A program made the translations under genes and the position numbers. The notes under the pieces are model-generated. The model had not been told where the DNA came from. It ran no database searches and worked only from the letters and a program-made list of their open reading frames with translations. DNA of 56,015 nucleotides from assembly GCA_934693135.1 (NCBI GenBank), contig CAKUVA010000012.1, positions 1 through 56,015 of the forward strand, given 5' to 3'. The DNA is from an uncultured Bacteroidales bacterium (GTDB taxonomy: Bacteria; Bacteroidota; Bacteroidia; Bacteroidales; UBA932). The first letter of the stretch is position 1. Every line of letters begins with the position of its first letter. Positions 47,000 to 55,997 of the stretch are shown in pieces.

Positions 47000-47349
47000 A
47001 TTTCGTCATACAGTTTCTTATCATAATCGCATTCGCATTTGCTGGAGAGGTCCTGCATTATTTCATTCCGCTTCCCATACCTGCCGGAATCTACGGAATT
47101 ATTCTCCTGTTCCTGGCCCTTGAATTCAAGCTGGTGAAGGTCAATGATATCCGCGAGGTCAGTTCGTTTCTGATAGCGGCGATGCCAGTGATGTTCATCC
47201 CTGCGGCAGCCGGACTTGTCACCTCGTGGGGCATAGTGCGAGGCTCGCTTCTTCAGTATGTAACCATAACAGTGGCCAGCACATTCATCGTGATGGCTGT
47301 GTCCGGGCTTGTCACCCAGGCAGTAATTCGTAAAGGCAAACGAAAATGA
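46996..47349 (+). CDS. lrgA: CidA/LrgA family membrane protein
   Basis: The 117-residue protein has four membrane helices and the CidA/LrgA signatures (HYFIPLPIPAGIYGIILLFLA, then AAMPVMFIPAAAGLV) and a basic C-terminus. LrgA-like proteins resemble holins and, with LrgB, have been linked to murein hydrolase control and to pyruvate or acetate-type metabolite transport. It overlaps the cytidylate-kinase-like gene and lrgB by 4 bases each, so the three are one translational unit. Confidence 0.88.
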   Translation: MNFVIQFLIIIAFAFAGEVLHYFIPLPIPAGIYGIILLFLALEFKLVKVNDIREVSSFLIAAMPVMFIPAAAGLVTSWGIVRGSLLQYVTITVASTFIVMAVSGLVTQAVIRKGKRK

Positions 47350-48038
47350 AAGAACTTTTTGAAGGCTCGGTGTTCTTTGGGGTATTGCTGAGCCTGGTAT
47401 CATATTATGTAGGCATCTGGCTGAAGCGGAAGACCGGATGGGCGCTTATGAATCCGCTGCTGGTTTCTGTTGTCCTGGTCATTGCCGTCCTGGCCCTCAC
47501 CGGGACTGACTATGGAGAGTATATGAAAGGTGCTGATATCATAAGCTACCTCCTGACGCCTGCCACGATATGCCTTGCTGTGCCGCTCTATCAGCAGTTC
47601 GAGCTCCTGAAGAAGAACTGGAAGGCAGTGATTGCGGGCATCGTTTCAGGTGTGCTGTCCAGTATCCTGTCAATCCTGGCATTTGCGCTCTTGTTCCATT
47701 TCGACCACGCGTCTTATGCCACATTCCTGCCCAAGTCCATTACGACAGCCATCGGTATCGGGGTTTCCGAGGAACTGGGCGGATATGTTGCAGTGACCGT
47801 CGTTGTGATTATAATCACCGGCGTGATTGGAAACATCTTCGCGGAGAAATTCCTCAAGTTGCTAAGAATCACTGAGCCTGTGGCCAAGGGAATCGCCATC
47901 GGATCGTCGTCTCACGCCATAGGGACGACCAAGGCAATGGAGATGGGCGCCGTAGAGGGCGCAATGAGCAGCCTTTCCATAGTTGTCAGCGGAATACTCA
48001 CCGTTGTGGCTGCATCTCTTTTCTCCGGGCTCATCTGA
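47346..48038 (+). CDS. lrgB: LrgB family membrane protein
   Basis: A 230-residue protein with about seven hydrophobic helices and LrgB/CidB family motifs: LTPATICLAVPLYQQ, FLPKSITTAIGIGVSEELGG, and GIAIGSSSHAIGTTKAMEMG with EGAMSSLSIV. It is the usual partner of LrgA and the last gene of the overlapped trio. No LytTR-LytS pair is adjacent to regulate it. The 125 bases after its stop (48039-48163) show only a partly palindromic GC-rich stretch and no clear terminator. Confidence 0.9.
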   Translation: MKELFEGSVFFGVLLSLVSYYVGIWLKRKTGWALMNPLLVSVVLVIAVLALTGTDYGEYMKGADIISYLLTPATICLAVPLYQQFELLKKNWKAVIAGIVSGVLSSILSILAFALLFHFDHASYATFLPKSITTAIGIGVSEELGGYVAVTVVVIIITGVIGNIFAEKFLKLLRITEPVAKGIAIGSSSHAIGTTKAMEMGAVEGAMSSLSIVVSGILTVVAASLFSGLI

Positions 48039-48163
48039 CGATGTTTTTGAATACGGCAGTGCTTTGGTCCAGGACTGGCCTCGCTTCGTCAAAAAGCCGG
48101 ATTCCAGTCGTGGCCGAGAATGACATAACATTGATTTATAGCTTGTAATGCTCAGCAGTAGGG

Positions 48164-49885
48164 CTAGTCACCGACAGGCATTGGCTCTATATCGACATTG
48201 TCGCAATCGTTGATTTCGAATGGAGCTCCACTGCGGACATACTCGTAGTCATGGTTTATCCGTACGGTGTTGCCGCGATAGACTACCCCATCGACGCAAT
48301 ATAGATTCAATATTCTCGGGTCGAACGTATTGAATGTATTTCCTTCGATTCTGATGTTTCTGTGATATCGGCTGGCCTTGCGGTCCGGAATTCCGCTGCC
48401 TACTGCAATATATGCCTTTCCCCATGATTTGGAACCGTATAGGCAGTTCTCGAACACATTGCCGCGTATCGTGACATCCCTGACCCCGGACTGCTCGTAC
48501 CAAAAGTTCCCGTCTCCCTCGAAAAGAATCGCCGCACCAGGGACATGAAAATAGTTATTCTCTATCAATACCTTGCCGCGCGAGCCGATGAGCAGGCCGC
48601 GTGCCCTGTTGTTGCCGAACCTGCAGCCCGTTATGGTGACATCCGGATTCGCGGATATATCCGCCAGGACATCATTCCCAGTGAAGCATTCAGATATCGG
48701 CTCGCTGAACGTTACCAGGGACAGATCGTCATTATATTTATAGACAGACGCGACTTCCACGGTGTCGTATGTCATCATCGTGTTATGGTCGACAAGTTCC
48801 ATTTTCATACCTTTGCGGGCAAAGTCCATCCCGTAATGAGACCACAGGAGCAACTGCCTGTCAGACATTCTTTTCCTTGCCACTGCATACCATCCGTGGA
48901 TGTTTGTAGCATCGTCCTTCTGGTTCATGAATGTACAGCCACTCATTTTTATATATCCCTTGCAGTTTATGAAATGGGTGGCGTCCGCTGTTATGCTGAT
49001 CATCCTGTCCTTTCCGGGAGACGGGACGACATTGACACTATTCAGTTCAATGTCCTTGGAACGCTGCGCTATGACTCCCATGCCTCCGCAATGCCATATA
49101 TTTACATTGGACAGACTGAATCCGTCACATCCGTCAAGTGTAAAGGCAGGATTTAGCCGGAACTCGGCTCCGAACACAAGGACATTGCCCACAGTGGCCT
49201 GGATGTTTTTCTGATATATCTTATATTCATTGTCCTGAAGAGCCTCTGCCTGGAGCCCTTTCCCTCGCACCCAGTAGTCACGTACGTAATGGGCGACCTC
49301 CCTCTTCTCAGAATCGAACTCAAGGAGATTTCTATACGGATATTCATTCTTCAGGCTGTCTCTAAATACCAGCAGGCCATTTTCAATGCTTACATTATAA
49401 TCCTCCGGGAAACTTACATTCAGCCACCCGTCGCCACTGCCGGTAATGATGCCTTCCGAGTGGAATGTGCGTGTAAAGTCAATATTCAGGTCCTTTATGA
49501 CAATGTTTCTGGAATCTGTAATGCTGAACGGAGAAATGAAACCAGAGAACAGCAATGTCGTTCCATTGCCTTCAAGTGTCAGTCCATCCGCCCCGTCAAT
49601 GTCGAAGGCAATCCGCTTGTCACTCGGGTCATTATTGCTGATCTTCTGGAACTTGCCATAGCAGAAGTCAGGACTGATGCGGAGCGTATCCCCAGGCAGG
49701 ACGAGTGTGCTGCCCTTGCTTTTAAGGCATTCTTCCAATGCCCTTCTTATAGCCGGTTCCGCATCGTTCTGACGCATCTCGTCAGTGAGGTAATCGTTCA
49801 GAAGCACTGTCTTTCCGGAATTATTTACGGAACAGGACACTGCGAGTACAATGCATGCTGCTGCCGGCAGTAATCGTCTAAGCAT
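48164..49885 (-). CDS. GH110 alpha-1,3-galactosidase lipoprotein
   Basis: The 573-residue protein has a lipoprotein signal with lipobox LAVSC (Cys18). A right-handed beta-helix follows, rich in I/V-x-N/G turns from about 100 to the end. FHSEGIITG, WHCGGMGVIAQRS, TADATHF (D301) and KDDATNIHG (D324, D325) match glycoside hydrolase family 110. Three Asp with the same 23-residue spacing are, as I recall, catalytic in a characterised GH110 enzyme. The family releases terminal alpha-1,3-galactose, as in blood group B and linear xeno-antigen glycans. It is likely outer-membrane anchored. No SusC/SusD or other CAZyme is adjacent. An inverted repeat lies 35 bases upstream. Confidence 0.82.
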   Translation of the reverse strand: MLRRLLPAAACIVLAVSCSVNNSGKTVLLNDYLTDEMRQNDAEPAIRRALEECLKSKGSTLVLPGDTLRISPDFCYGKFQKISNNDPSDKRIAFDIDGADGLTLEGNGTTLLFSGFISPFSITDSRNIVIKDLNIDFTRTFHSEGIITGSGDGWLNVSFPEDYNVSIENGLLVFRDSLKNEYPYRNLLEFDSEKREVAHYVRDYWVRGKGLQAEALQDNEYKIYQKNIQATVGNVLVFGAEFRLNPAFTLDGCDGFSLSNVNIWHCGGMGVIAQRSKDIELNSVNVVPSPGKDRMISITADATHFINCKGYIKMSGCTFMNQKDDATNIHGWYAVARKRMSDRQLLLWSHYGMDFARKGMKMELVDHNTMMTYDTVEVASVYKYNDDLSLVTFSEPISECFTGNDVLADISANPDVTITGCRFGNNRARGLLIGSRGKVLIENNYFHVPGAAILFEGDGNFWYEQSGVRDVTIRGNVFENCLYGSKSWGKAYIAVGSGIPDRKASRYHRNIRIEGNTFNTFDPRILNLYCVDGVVYRGNTVRINHDYEYVRSGAPFEINDCDNVDIEPMPVGD

Positions 49886-49919
49886 ATTTTTTCATTTTTC
49901 CACAAAAATAGCATCTTTA

Positions 49920-49991
49920 AGAATCTGTTTTGAAATGATTGAAAAGTTATTTGAGGAAAAACCTTCAGATAATCATTTCAAAACAGTTTCT
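49920..49991. repeat. Long inverted repeat between the helicase and GH110 genes
   Basis: Two 21-base arms (49920-49940 and 49971-49991) are complementary at 20 positions, around a 30-base loop that itself can form a 5-bp hairpin (TGAGG with CTTCA). It fills most of the 124-base gap between the helicase stop and the GH110 start. On the reverse strand it could also slow or end transcription from the helicase gene, though no T run follows. Confidence 0.8.
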
Positions 49992-50009
49992 AAACCGATT
50001 TCCAGATTC

Positions 50010-53000
50010 TTACTTGCTAGGCTGGCCGATGGAAAGCAGCAGGTCAGGCAGCAGAATCAGGTCCTCGCGCCAGCGTGGAGGCACGGTTTCCGTCTCCTCG
50101 TGATGCCAATAGACTTGAAAACGGACCGCACTTGCCGACGGCGCATATCCCTTTTTGATCAAGTCATCAAGTCTGCTTCTGAATGCTTCAGAATACTTCA
50201 CGACACGGATTGCCCCTTTACTGGTATCGGCATATAGTCCATCATCCTTTATAGCCAGAGCACTGCCAGAATGAATCTCGTCATACGGAACCCACTTCTT
50301 TAGGAACACACTTAGTACCACGTCCTTATGGCTCAGCTGAAGCAGAATCTCCGAAGGCCTTCCATAATCTGATTCGTCAATGGAATATCTTACAGCGGAA
50401 AGGACGCTGCCGCTGAATAGCGACGGGTTGTCATAATGCACAGACAGATTGTTTTTCGCCCGTGTGATTCCGACATACACGGCCCGGCGTTCCTTGTCCG
50501 AGATGTGACGAAGCCCCTTCAGGGATATATACACATTGTCGTACTCCCTTCCCTTGGCCTTATGTATGGTGGAAACGATTATTTCTGACGCGTCTCCCGA
50601 GATGAATGTCTCCAGGCTGGACTCGCGGAGATAGTTCTCGAAATCGGACAGATATATCAGATGATGTCCTTCGGACTCGAATCCTGCAATGCAGTTCATT
50701 GCGATATCAAGGCATTGGCTGTCAGAATACTTCTCCCTCATTCCAGCCTTTGCCTGCTCCCAGTCGGCAAGGTCAATGCTGACGGCTCCGGGTTTTTTCA
50801 CAAGCGAAAGGAAATAGTGAAGTTCGGCGATGTCCTGAATGCTGAAATCCTCCCTGGACTGGATGAGCCTTGCCTTGCGGCCGCTATGGTTAAGCAATGC
50901 GGAGATTATCAAGGCATCCTCATTGGTAAGTGTCAGCACGCAGGTCGTGCCATCAAACCTGTCAGAGACAATTTCATTGACAATAGCCTGCTCATAATTC
51001 GCATGCTGTTGGAAATGAACATTGACCTTTCCATTGACCCCACGCACGCCTCTTATCGGAACGGCTTTCAGCCTGTCCTGGATTCCTCTTACAAAAGCAT
51101 TGGCAAAGCATACTACGGCTTCCGAGCTGCGGAAATTGTCAATCATATTGTAGACAGTGGCTCCATAGGTGGAAATCAGCGACTTCATATATACGGAGTC
51201 AGAACCTCTGAACTCGTAGATATTCTGATCGTCATCTCCGACGGCTATCACGCGCATATCCTCATTGAGCCTGATAAGCATCTCGACCAGGGAAAATTCA
51301 TCAGCGCTCATATCCTGAGCCTCGTCTATGACAAGTATCGATTTCGTGACACGGCTACGCTCGACCTTCCCATCGTGCATTGCAGCAACAGCATCATGCA
51401 CCACATGCTCTGAATCCTCCACTGTGCCCATCTTTCCAAGCAGGTCGAAGCAATATGAATGGAATGTCTTGATTTCCACGAACCTGGCTGCGCCTCCGAT
51501 AAGTTTTTCCAGTCTGGAGCTGAATTCAGTAGCTGCTGCACGCGAAAAAGTCAGCATCAGAAGCTGTTCCGATTTCACGTCCTCCATAAGTATGAGCGAT
51601 GCGAGCTTGCGCACCAGAACGTATGTCTTTCCACTGCCAGGCCCAGCAGGAACCACAATGAATCTTGAGTCCCTGTCATTGATTATGCTGCTCTGTACAC
51701 CTGTCAGGCTGCCAAAGATTTCATCATATTTACGTTTGCTGACATTGCGGTTTATCTCCTCGGCCTCGGCAGCATCGAAGTATCTCTTTATGAAGGCCTT
51801 GAAATCCAATGTGAAATAGTCGTGGACATACGCCAAGGCCTTCTTTTCATCGGAGACCATCATATTGGCATACTTGCCTACGATATGAATCTGCTGAATA
51901 CGCTGCCTGTAGAAGTCGTCCAGATTCCGGTAGTCATCTTTCTTATAGCGGCTTCTGTTGTCCTTGTTCAGACGTTCCAGTCCGATTTTGTTGTACAGAA
52001 CCATAAATCCGCCTTCCAGACTGATAATTCCTGTCTTTGCCAGAAACAGCAAAGCCTCTTCCACCGCATCTATATCTGCGACTTCCGTCTGGAAAAGGCT
52101 CTCGGAATTATAACCTTCGACAAGCTCCGCCAATGAGAAGGTCACCTTGATGTCCTGCCCGTCATCATGAGGCTGGGCCTTGAACTTATTCAATATATAG
52201 TGGGCAACGGAATTCCTCCGCTGAGCCACCTCCCGGAACTTATCCGGGCCCAGTTTAAGACGCACGGCTATATGCTCCTCTGAAAGAGATGTCCTTTCCA
52301 TATAGTTCCGTATTGTCCAGAAGAAGAGGAGCGTCCTGATATCCTTTACAGTAGAACCTGATATTCCTTCATATAAAGCCTTTTCATTCAGTTCCTTTAT
52401 ACTTAGCATTCCGTCATTTTCCGAGACGGCCTCCAGCAGGCATTCCTCAAGCTTGGCGTAGAATCCGAGCTTACGTATTTGGGAAATCCTTAGGTACGCC
52501 GTCATATCACTGCCCCGCGCTAGAATGCCATTGACACGCATCCTCTCGATGATGGATATGACTTTTCGTATCTCGATTCCAAGCATATCGGAAAGGTAGT
52601 CCACCCTGGATTCGGCTTCAGCTGTACCTGCCGCAGCACGGCTGCGTTCCGAAATCAGTGACTTTATTATCCTGCGGGCATTGACCTTGTCCTCTTCCGT
52701 GAAGTCGGCGCACTTCTCTATTTTTTCCGAGGCCTCGTCCATTGTCCTCGGGACAATGCTGGTGGCGAATATCCTCGGGCTGTTCATTCCGCGCCGCAGG
52801 AAGCCTGCATTTTCCAATGCGGCAATCGCACTTTTCACCTTCGTCTCCACGTCCCGGATTTCGTCCCAGCCAGCCTTGCGTGCAATCTCCAATGCCGAGA
52901 TATTCACCTTGTCTCGCTTTGAAGTCAGATTCTTCACTGCCCTCCATACTTGATTTATCTCGCTTAGTGTCAGCTTTGTCTGGTTGAGCAATATAAAGTG

Positions 53001-54800
53001 GCGGTTTAGGTCGTCGTCATTGTAAAGGACATAGCAGTCCGCTTCCGAACTGACATCGCGGCCGGCACGACCGGCTTCCTGAATATAGTTCTCAAGCGAA
53101 TCTGAAATCTCGTAATGCACCACTAAGCCGACATCGCTCTTGTCCACGCCCATTCCGAATGCAGAAGTAGCCACGACAATGCGGACATGGTTGGCCATAA
53201 AATCATCTTGCGCCTGGACTTTCACACGAGTATCCATCTGGCCGTGGAAGGCCCTCGCCTTCAGACCGTCTTTCGATAGGCGCGATGCAATCTCTTCCGC
53301 TGTTTTCGTCCTCGTCACATATACAATTGCCGGGCAGGATGTATCGAGGAGAAGATTTCGGAGTGTAGGGTATTTCTCGTCATTCGTGCGGTACAGGACG
53401 GTGTAATGAAGGTTTGTCCTGGCAGCATCGGTAGTGTATCTTTTCAGCTCAAGATTCAGCCTGTCTCTGAAGTAGTCCGCTATATCGCTAATTACCTTAG
53501 GTTTGGCAGTAGCCGTAAAGCATGATACAGGGATAGGGGTATTCACACCTTTCTTGCTTTGCAGCTGCTTGATGAAGTCGGCTATATGCATATATTCTAT
53601 GCGGAAATCCTGTCCCCAGGCAGAAAAGCAATGAGCTTCGTCTATGACAATGCGGACAATCGTCCTGCCAAGCAGAACTTTTTCCATAGTCATGGACCTC
53701 AATGACTCCGGGGCGATATACAGAAGAGATGCTTCTCCGGATACTATCCTGTCGAGGGCGTTCTTCCGTTCCACAGGAGACAGGAGTCCATTGATATAGA
53801 CAGCCTCTGCAATGCCTTTCTTTTCCAGATTCTCGACCTGGTCTTTCATCAGCGACTGAAGTGGGGAAATCACCACGGTAAGTCCGCGCACGGACTCCCC
53901 TGCCATAAGTGCCGGTATCTGGAAGGTCAATGACTTTCCGCCTCCGGTAGGGAATATCGCCAGTATGGACTGCCCCGCCAAAGCCGCTTTCACGGCATTT
54001 TCCTGAAGTGGCTCACCTCCGAACTTCCTGAAATGCTCATATCCGAACCAACGCCTAAGTGCAACCTCCGGGTTTCTCCTTGATATGCAATACTGGCATT
54101 TTCCACAATTGCAGGCACGTAGATAATAAATGATGCGCTCTGCCTCCGGATAGTTCTTGAGCACCCATGGAGCGATTATGGAATTCCTGTCTTCAGTAAG
54201 GATAAGTGCAGTGGCGTAGGCAGCTGCGACCTTGTTTTCTTTAATTAAACCGGAGACATCTGCATTGCCACAAATCATTCCGGACAGGGTCTCCCGAATG
54301 TTGTCGGCTGCTGATTTGCGTAAAAAGAACGGACGCCATTCAGGGGCATAGGAAACCGCATCGAAGAATCGGATGAAATGTTTGTCGTCCGATGTCAGGT
54401 CATAATACAGCTGCTGCAGCCGCTTATCTAAGTGCCTAAATGCATTGACTTCATCCTCAAATAGTTCCTTTGCCTTTTTCGCATCGTTCAGAGGGTTGTT
54501 CAGTTCATCGGACAGGAGTTTATCGTCTTTCAAGAGCCTGTGGTAAGGCCTTCTTGGAAACATCAGCGGTGAAAGATATAATGTATCAATCAGTTTATAT
54601 TCCTTGTCAAGAAACGGCTTGAGGTATCTGATATCGTGCTCGATGACATTATGTCCGCATAGGAATTCCGCATCGCCAATGAATCTGACGAATTCGGCTA
54701 TGCGTGATGTATGAATTGTCTTTCCTCCACATGTGGCTCCAGCGTCCAGTATCTTGCCGCGGCCATCTATCTCGAGGTCGATAAAAGCTATGCTCCCCAT
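50010..54800 (-). CDS. Exonuclease-like / RecQ / UvrD triple-domain helicase
   Basis: A 1596-residue fusion. Residues 1-115 look like a DEDD 3'-5' exonuclease (FIDLE with D8 and E10, GHNVIEHD with D56, NPLNDA with D106; the catalytic His is unclear). A CNCGKCQYC cluster (230-238) may bind zinc. A RecQ-type SF2 helicase spans about 265-600 (PTGGGKS 284-290, DEAH 387-390, FTATAK, QEAGRAGRD 574-582), followed by winged-helix-like segments to about 1000. A UvrD/PcrA-type SF1A helicase spans about 1030-1460 (AGPGSGKT 1052-1059, VIDEAQD 1157-1163, STIHKAKGREY 1410-1420, VGITRAK 1443-1449), with a 130-residue tail. Probably a DNA repair or genome-defence motor; no partner gene is adjacent. A TATATTTG -7 element is at 54824-54831 (reverse). 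Confidence 0.88.
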   Translation of the reverse strand: MGSIAFIDLEIDGRGKILDAGATCGGKTIHTSRIAEFVRFIGDAEFLCGHNVIEHDIRYLKPFLDKEYKLIDTLYLSPLMFPRRPYHRLLKDDKLLSDELNNPLNDAKKAKELFEDEVNAFRHLDKRLQQLYYDLTSDDKHFIRFFDAVSYAPEWRPFFLRKSAADNIRETLSGMICGNADVSGLIKENKVAAAYATALILTEDRNSIIAPWVLKNYPEAERIIYYLRACNCGKCQYCISRRNPEVALRRWFGYEHFRKFGGEPLQENAVKAALAGQSILAIFPTGGGKSLTFQIPALMAGESVRGLTVVISPLQSLMKDQVENLEKKGIAEAVYINGLLSPVERKNALDRIVSGEASLLYIAPESLRSMTMEKVLLGRTIVRIVIDEAHCFSAWGQDFRIEYMHIADFIKQLQSKKGVNTPIPVSCFTATAKPKVISDIADYFRDRLNLELKRYTTDAARTNLHYTVLYRTNDEKYPTLRNLLLDTSCPAIVYVTRTKTAEEIASRLSKDGLKARAFHGQMDTRVKVQAQDDFMANHVRIVVATSAFGMGVDKSDVGLVVHYEISDSLENYIQEAGRAGRDVSSEADCYVLYNDDDLNRHFILLNQTKLTLSEINQVWRAVKNLTSKRDKVNISALEIARKAGWDEIRDVETKVKSAIAALENAGFLRRGMNSPRIFATSIVPRTMDEASEKIEKCADFTEEDKVNARRIIKSLISERSRAAAGTAEAESRVDYLSDMLGIEIRKVISIIERMRVNGILARGSDMTAYLRISQIRKLGFYAKLEECLLEAVSENDGMLSIKELNEKALYEGISGSTVKDIRTLLFFWTIRNYMERTSLSEEHIAVRLKLGPDKFREVAQRRNSVAHYILNKFKAQPHDDGQDIKVTFSLAELVEGYNSESLFQTEVADIDAVEEALLFLAKTGIISLEGGFMVLYNKIGLERLNKDNRSRYKKDDYRNLDDFYRQRIQQIHIVGKYANMMVSDEKKALAYVHDYFTLDFKAFIKRYFDAAEAEEINRNVSKRKYDEIFGSLTGVQSSIINDRDSRFIVVPAGPGSGKTYVLVRKLASLILMEDVKSEQLLMLTFSRAAATEFSSRLEKLIGGAARFVEIKTFHSYCFDLLGKMGTVEDSEHVVHDAVAAMHDGKVERSRVTKSILVIDEAQDMSADEFSLVEMLIRLNEDMRVIAVGDDDQNIYEFRGSDSVYMKSLISTYGATVYNMIDNFRSSEAVVCFANAFVRGIQDRLKAVPIRGVRGVNGKVNVHFQQHANYEQAIVNEIVSDRFDGTTCVLTLTNEDALIISALLNHSGRKARLIQSREDFSIQDIAELHYFLSLVKKPGAVSIDLADWEQAKAGMREKYSDSQCLDIAMNCIAGFESEGHHLIYLSDFENYLRESSLETFISGDASEIIVSTIHKAKGREYDNVYISLKGLRHISDKERRAVYVGITRAKNNLSVHYDNPSLFSGSVLSAVRYSIDESDYGRPSEILLQLSHKDVVLSVFLKKWVPYDEIHSGSALAIKDDGLYADTSKGAIRVVKYSEAFRSRLDDLIKKGYAPSASAVRFQVYWHHEETETVPPRWREDLILLPDLLLSIGQPSK

Positions 54801-54945
54801 TGCTAATCAGTCTTGCTATCAAGCAAATATAAGAAAAATATGTGGTTATGATGCAATGAGTAACCTGAGAATATGTTTTATACGCTATAGTGAACTCTAT
54901 AATAGAGGAATGATATTTGATTACGCAAGAAAAAAACTATGTGTT

Positions 54946-55341
54946 ATGGAAGAATTCTCATTAGTGACACCGACATTGTTGTTCTCGGCAGTATCCCTTA
55001 TAATGCTCGCCTATACTAACCGTTTTCTATCGTATGCACAACTCGTCAGAACACTGAAAGACCTGTATGCCGCAAACCGCTCTGATGTGACAGCTGCACA
55101 GATAGCAAACCTGCGCAAGCGGCTGAATCTTACGCGAATGATGCAACTACTTGGAATCTCCAGTCTACTTCTCTGCGTTGTATCAATGTTCTTGTGTTTT
55201 ATTGGACTTCGGATTGCTGCAATAGCGGTATTCGGAGTGGCACTTCTGCTTCTTGTTGCATCCCTGGCCATATCCATACGGGAACTGCTCATTTCAACAC
55301 ATGCGCTTGAGCTGCATCTCAAGGAAATGGATCGGGAATAG
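54946..55341 (+). CDS. DUF2721 family membrane protein
   Basis: The start MEEFSLVTPTLLFSAVSLI (54946) is chosen; the frame extends upstream into the helicase gene on the other strand. The 131-residue protein has an N-terminal helix (about 8-22), a charged segment with LRKRLNLTRMMQLLG, two further helices (about 66-103) and a basic/acidic tail, the layout of DUF2721. Function is unknown. It diverges from the helicase and converges on the flavodoxin-like gene. Confidence 0.72.
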   Translation: MEEFSLVTPTLLFSAVSLIMLAYTNRFLSYAQLVRTLKDLYAANRSDVTAAQIANLRKRLNLTRMMQLLGISSLLLCVVSMFLCFIGLRIAAIAVFGVALLLLVASLAISIRELLISTHALELHLKEMDRE

Positions 55342-55377
55342 AAAAATCGTTTTTAGTGAAGATTTGACAGGGAAAAA

Positions 55378-55914
55378 CTATACCTTTCTGCCAAGCTCGT
55401 AGGCTTCCTGCAGCTTTGTATTGTCCTTTATCTCATTCGGTTTTTCCAAGCCGCCGCAGAAGAGCGTGCCGGCGAGCCTGCATTTCGGGTAACAGTCGAT
55501 CCAGCCTGTCAATCCGGACTCCGCACGTTTCGGGGTATTCGGGTCATCATCTGCAGCCGTGGAAAGCATATAGACGTCCCGGAACTTATAGTCAAGGACA
55601 TACATCGCATTCATCCTGTCAATGAGAACCTTCATCTGGCCGCTCATTTCATAGTAGTAGATAGGTGTAGCCCAGCACACGACGTCTGCTTCCAGCACCT
55701 TGAACATAATAGCATTAGCATCGTCATCTATGACGCACCTGCCTATTTTCTGGCAGGCAAGGCATCCCCTGCAGAAGTTTATGCTTTTGCCGCCGAGTGA
55801 TATCTTTTCGACTTCATTACCTGCAGCAACAGCACCTTCAATGAACTTGTCGGCGAGTACGTCACTGTTCGACCCTGCCCTGAGGCTGGTGGATATTACG
55901 ATTACCTTCTTCAT
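55378..55914 (-). CDS. Flavodoxin-fold NAD(P)H-dependent oxidoreductase
   Basis: The 178-residue protein has the flavodoxin/FMN-reductase fold: VIVISTSLRAGSNSDVLA binds the FMN phosphate, and WATPIYYYEMSGQMKVLIDRM is typical. Four Cys (48, 51, 54, 60) in the pattern Cx2Cx2Cx5C resemble the cluster motif of iron-sulfur flavoproteins, though many simple flavodoxin-family reductases share it. Substrate unknown. A TATATTTG -7 element lies at 55941-55948 (reverse). Confidence 0.8.
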   Translation of the reverse strand: MKKVIVISTSLRAGSNSDVLADKFIEGAVAAGNEVEKISLGGKSINFCRGCLACQKIGRCVIDDDANAIMFKVLEADVVCWATPIYYYEMSGQMKVLIDRMNAMYVLDYKFRDVYMLSTAADDDPNTPKRAESGLTGWIDCYPKCRLAGTLFCGGLEKPNEIKDNTKLQEAYELGRKV

Positions 55915-55968
55915 ATCTGATTGTTGTTTTTCCTTGGTTGCAAATATACGAATTAGACGAATGTTTGC

Positions 55969-55976
55969 TATCTTTG
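55969..55976 (+). promoter_or_regulatory. -7 element before the edge gene
   Basis: TATCTTTG matches the Bacteroidota -7 consensus and lies 21 bases before an ATG at 55998; no convincing -33 element is seen. Confidence 0.45.
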
Positions 55977-55997
55977 TTTGACAAATTGTTGAGAAAT

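Noticed and set aside
48039..48163. REP-like palindrome (GGATTCCAG...GAGAATGACA) after lrgB
   Set aside because: The arms pair only at a few positions. It resembles REP sequences loosely but I cannot support it from one degenerate copy.
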